From Lichenostomus cassidix (Eukaryota; Chordata; Aves; Passeriformes; Meliphagidae): DNA of 64,000 nt. The stretch spans positions 14,463,094 through 14,527,093 of the forward strand of contig CM039187.1 in NCBI GenBank assembly GCA_008360975.2. The letters are read 5' to 3'. The notes beneath the pieces are model-generated. The model had not been told where the DNA came from. It did no database searches and saw only the letters and a program-made list of their open reading frames with translations. This document shows, piece after piece, positions 62,951 to 64,000 of this stretch (positions are counted from its first letter, which is position 1; every line of letters begins with the position of its first letter). The translations under genes were made by a program, and so were the position numbers.

Positions 62951-64000
62951 CAGCAAAGGTTTTGCATAATTCTTAGTCACAGCAGACTTAGACTTCACTA
63001 CTTCTATCACCAAGTGTGAAAATACCCTCTGGGGGCTGAAGGGGTGAGAGCATGAAAACAGTCTCCTGACTGAAAAATATATTTTGAATATTTCTGCCAC
63101 TTCATGCACTATTGAAACAAATACCTTACTCTGAACTGTGTAATTTGTGTAACAAATGACTCTATTTTTGTATCTATCTCTCTATCTAGATGATTGTCTT
63201 TAAAATGCAATCTCATGACTAATACAGGGAGCACACTGTACTTGTACTGTCTCCCAAGAGGGACAATACAATTTCTGGAATCTTCCCAGTTGTGCTGTTT
63301 CTGAAAGAAGGTGGGGACTGCTTCCACTTGATATTTATATCAGTGCAGGCTTTAGATCAGTGGGTGATAGCATCATTTATAATATATGAAAAATTCCAGC
63401 CAGCACTGATCAGATGCTTTTTGTTTTTTCTTCCCTGCCATTTTTAATACAGGTAGTAAAAGTACCAGTACAACATAAGAGGGGAAAAGAACTGTAAAGT
63501 GAAAAGAGATTATGAGCCTTCTCCTTTTAGCACTAGCACACAGAGTGGGAAAATAAATAAGCAGATTATAGCCCTGAGAATGCCGAATATGTTGTGGACA
63601 ACTGGAACCCATAAAATTCTATAGTAAATGCAAGACAACACTTAGTACCACAAGCTTGCAAGCCAAATTCATCAGGTCAGTGGCCAGTAGAAATTTACCG
63701 CACAACTCTTGGCAGTACTCTTAGACCATTAAATGTATTAGTCATCAGGCAAACAGGTAGCAGTTTCAGTTAACTTCTGGAAGTAAGATATAGTAAAAAT
63801 CAACAGAAGATGGGAATGAAAAAAATAGAAAAAGAACAATAGTGGAGACACATCACATGGATAAAGCTACTGTATAAAACTAACTGGCAGCAGATTAATG
63901 AAAAAGCTGAGACACAGCTAAACAGAGCACTCAGAGCTAAATAAAAAATATTACAAAATCCAGACTTCTTTAAAAAAAATAAATAAAAATTAGGTCTATC
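62951..64000. other. Non-genic AT-rich sequence
   Basis: No gene or repeat is recognised apart from a short tatctatctc stretch at about 63172-63189. Minus-strand open frames of 72-89 codons overlap without domains. Confidence 0.5.

Noticed and set aside
1..64000. Search for tRNA, rRNA, snRNA pseudogenes, CRISPR arrays and viral open frames
   Set aside because: No supporting motifs were seen by eye; a covariance-model or protein-profile search would be needed to exclude short or decayed copies.

Overview
The window looks like ordinary, AT-rich, gene-poor nuclear DNA from a bird, either a long intron or a gene desert. No protein-coding gene, rRNA, tRNA or CRISPR array could be supported. The longest ATG-initiated open frames are about 120-140 codons. 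They lack recognisable domains, and several run over repeats, as expected by chance in 64 kb. The avian call rests on several truncated CR1 LINE 3' ends of the bird type (closing in a 'ttccaacc...ttctatgattc'-like tail), one compact retroviral solo LTR, and the scarcity of other repeat classes. A passerine is plausible but not proven.

Layout. From 0 to 17 kb there is unique AT-rich sequence with simple repeats: a G/T-rich tract at 0.5 kb, a polypyrimidine tract at 1.9 kb, a T21 run at 5.9 kb, a large TATC array at 11.8 kb and a G/T tract at 16.0 kb. A GC-richer unclassified patch lies at 13.7-14.2 kb. At 17.4 kb is a clean CR1 3' end. From 18.7 to 19.8 kb there is a heavily decayed CR1-like LINE in which endonuclease and early reverse-transcriptase motifs can still be read in the right order. 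Between 20 and 31 kb lie a paired palindrome (21.2 kb), a GC-rich possibly LTR-derived block (25.3-25.9 kb), a MIR/L2-like tail (28.1 kb), a CR1 post-RT piece (28.5 kb) and an endonuclease piece (30.7-31.0 kb). A minus-strand CR1 3' end is at 31.45-31.7 kb.

From 34 to 51 kb there is an internally deleted CR1 (34.7 kb), an RT motif-A remnant (35.7 kb) and a CR1 scrap (42.2 kb). A minus-strand CR1 follows at 44.5 kb, and about 110 bp further on is a minus-strand solo LTR with 5-bp target duplications (44.76-45.17 kb). A minus-strand RT fragment retaining its YADD box lies at 50.8-51.0 kb. The last 13 kb is mostly unique sequence, with a perfect RFX-type X-box at 60.4 kb and a CR1 at 62.6-62.95 kb whose middle is replaced by a TATC microsatellite.

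Nothing points to an undescribed gene system. The most useful observations are the scattered LINE palaeo-fragments, the solo LTR, the CR1/microsatellite replacement and a few short candidate regulatory sites. Family assignments come from recall of consensus sequences and protein motifs, with no database search.
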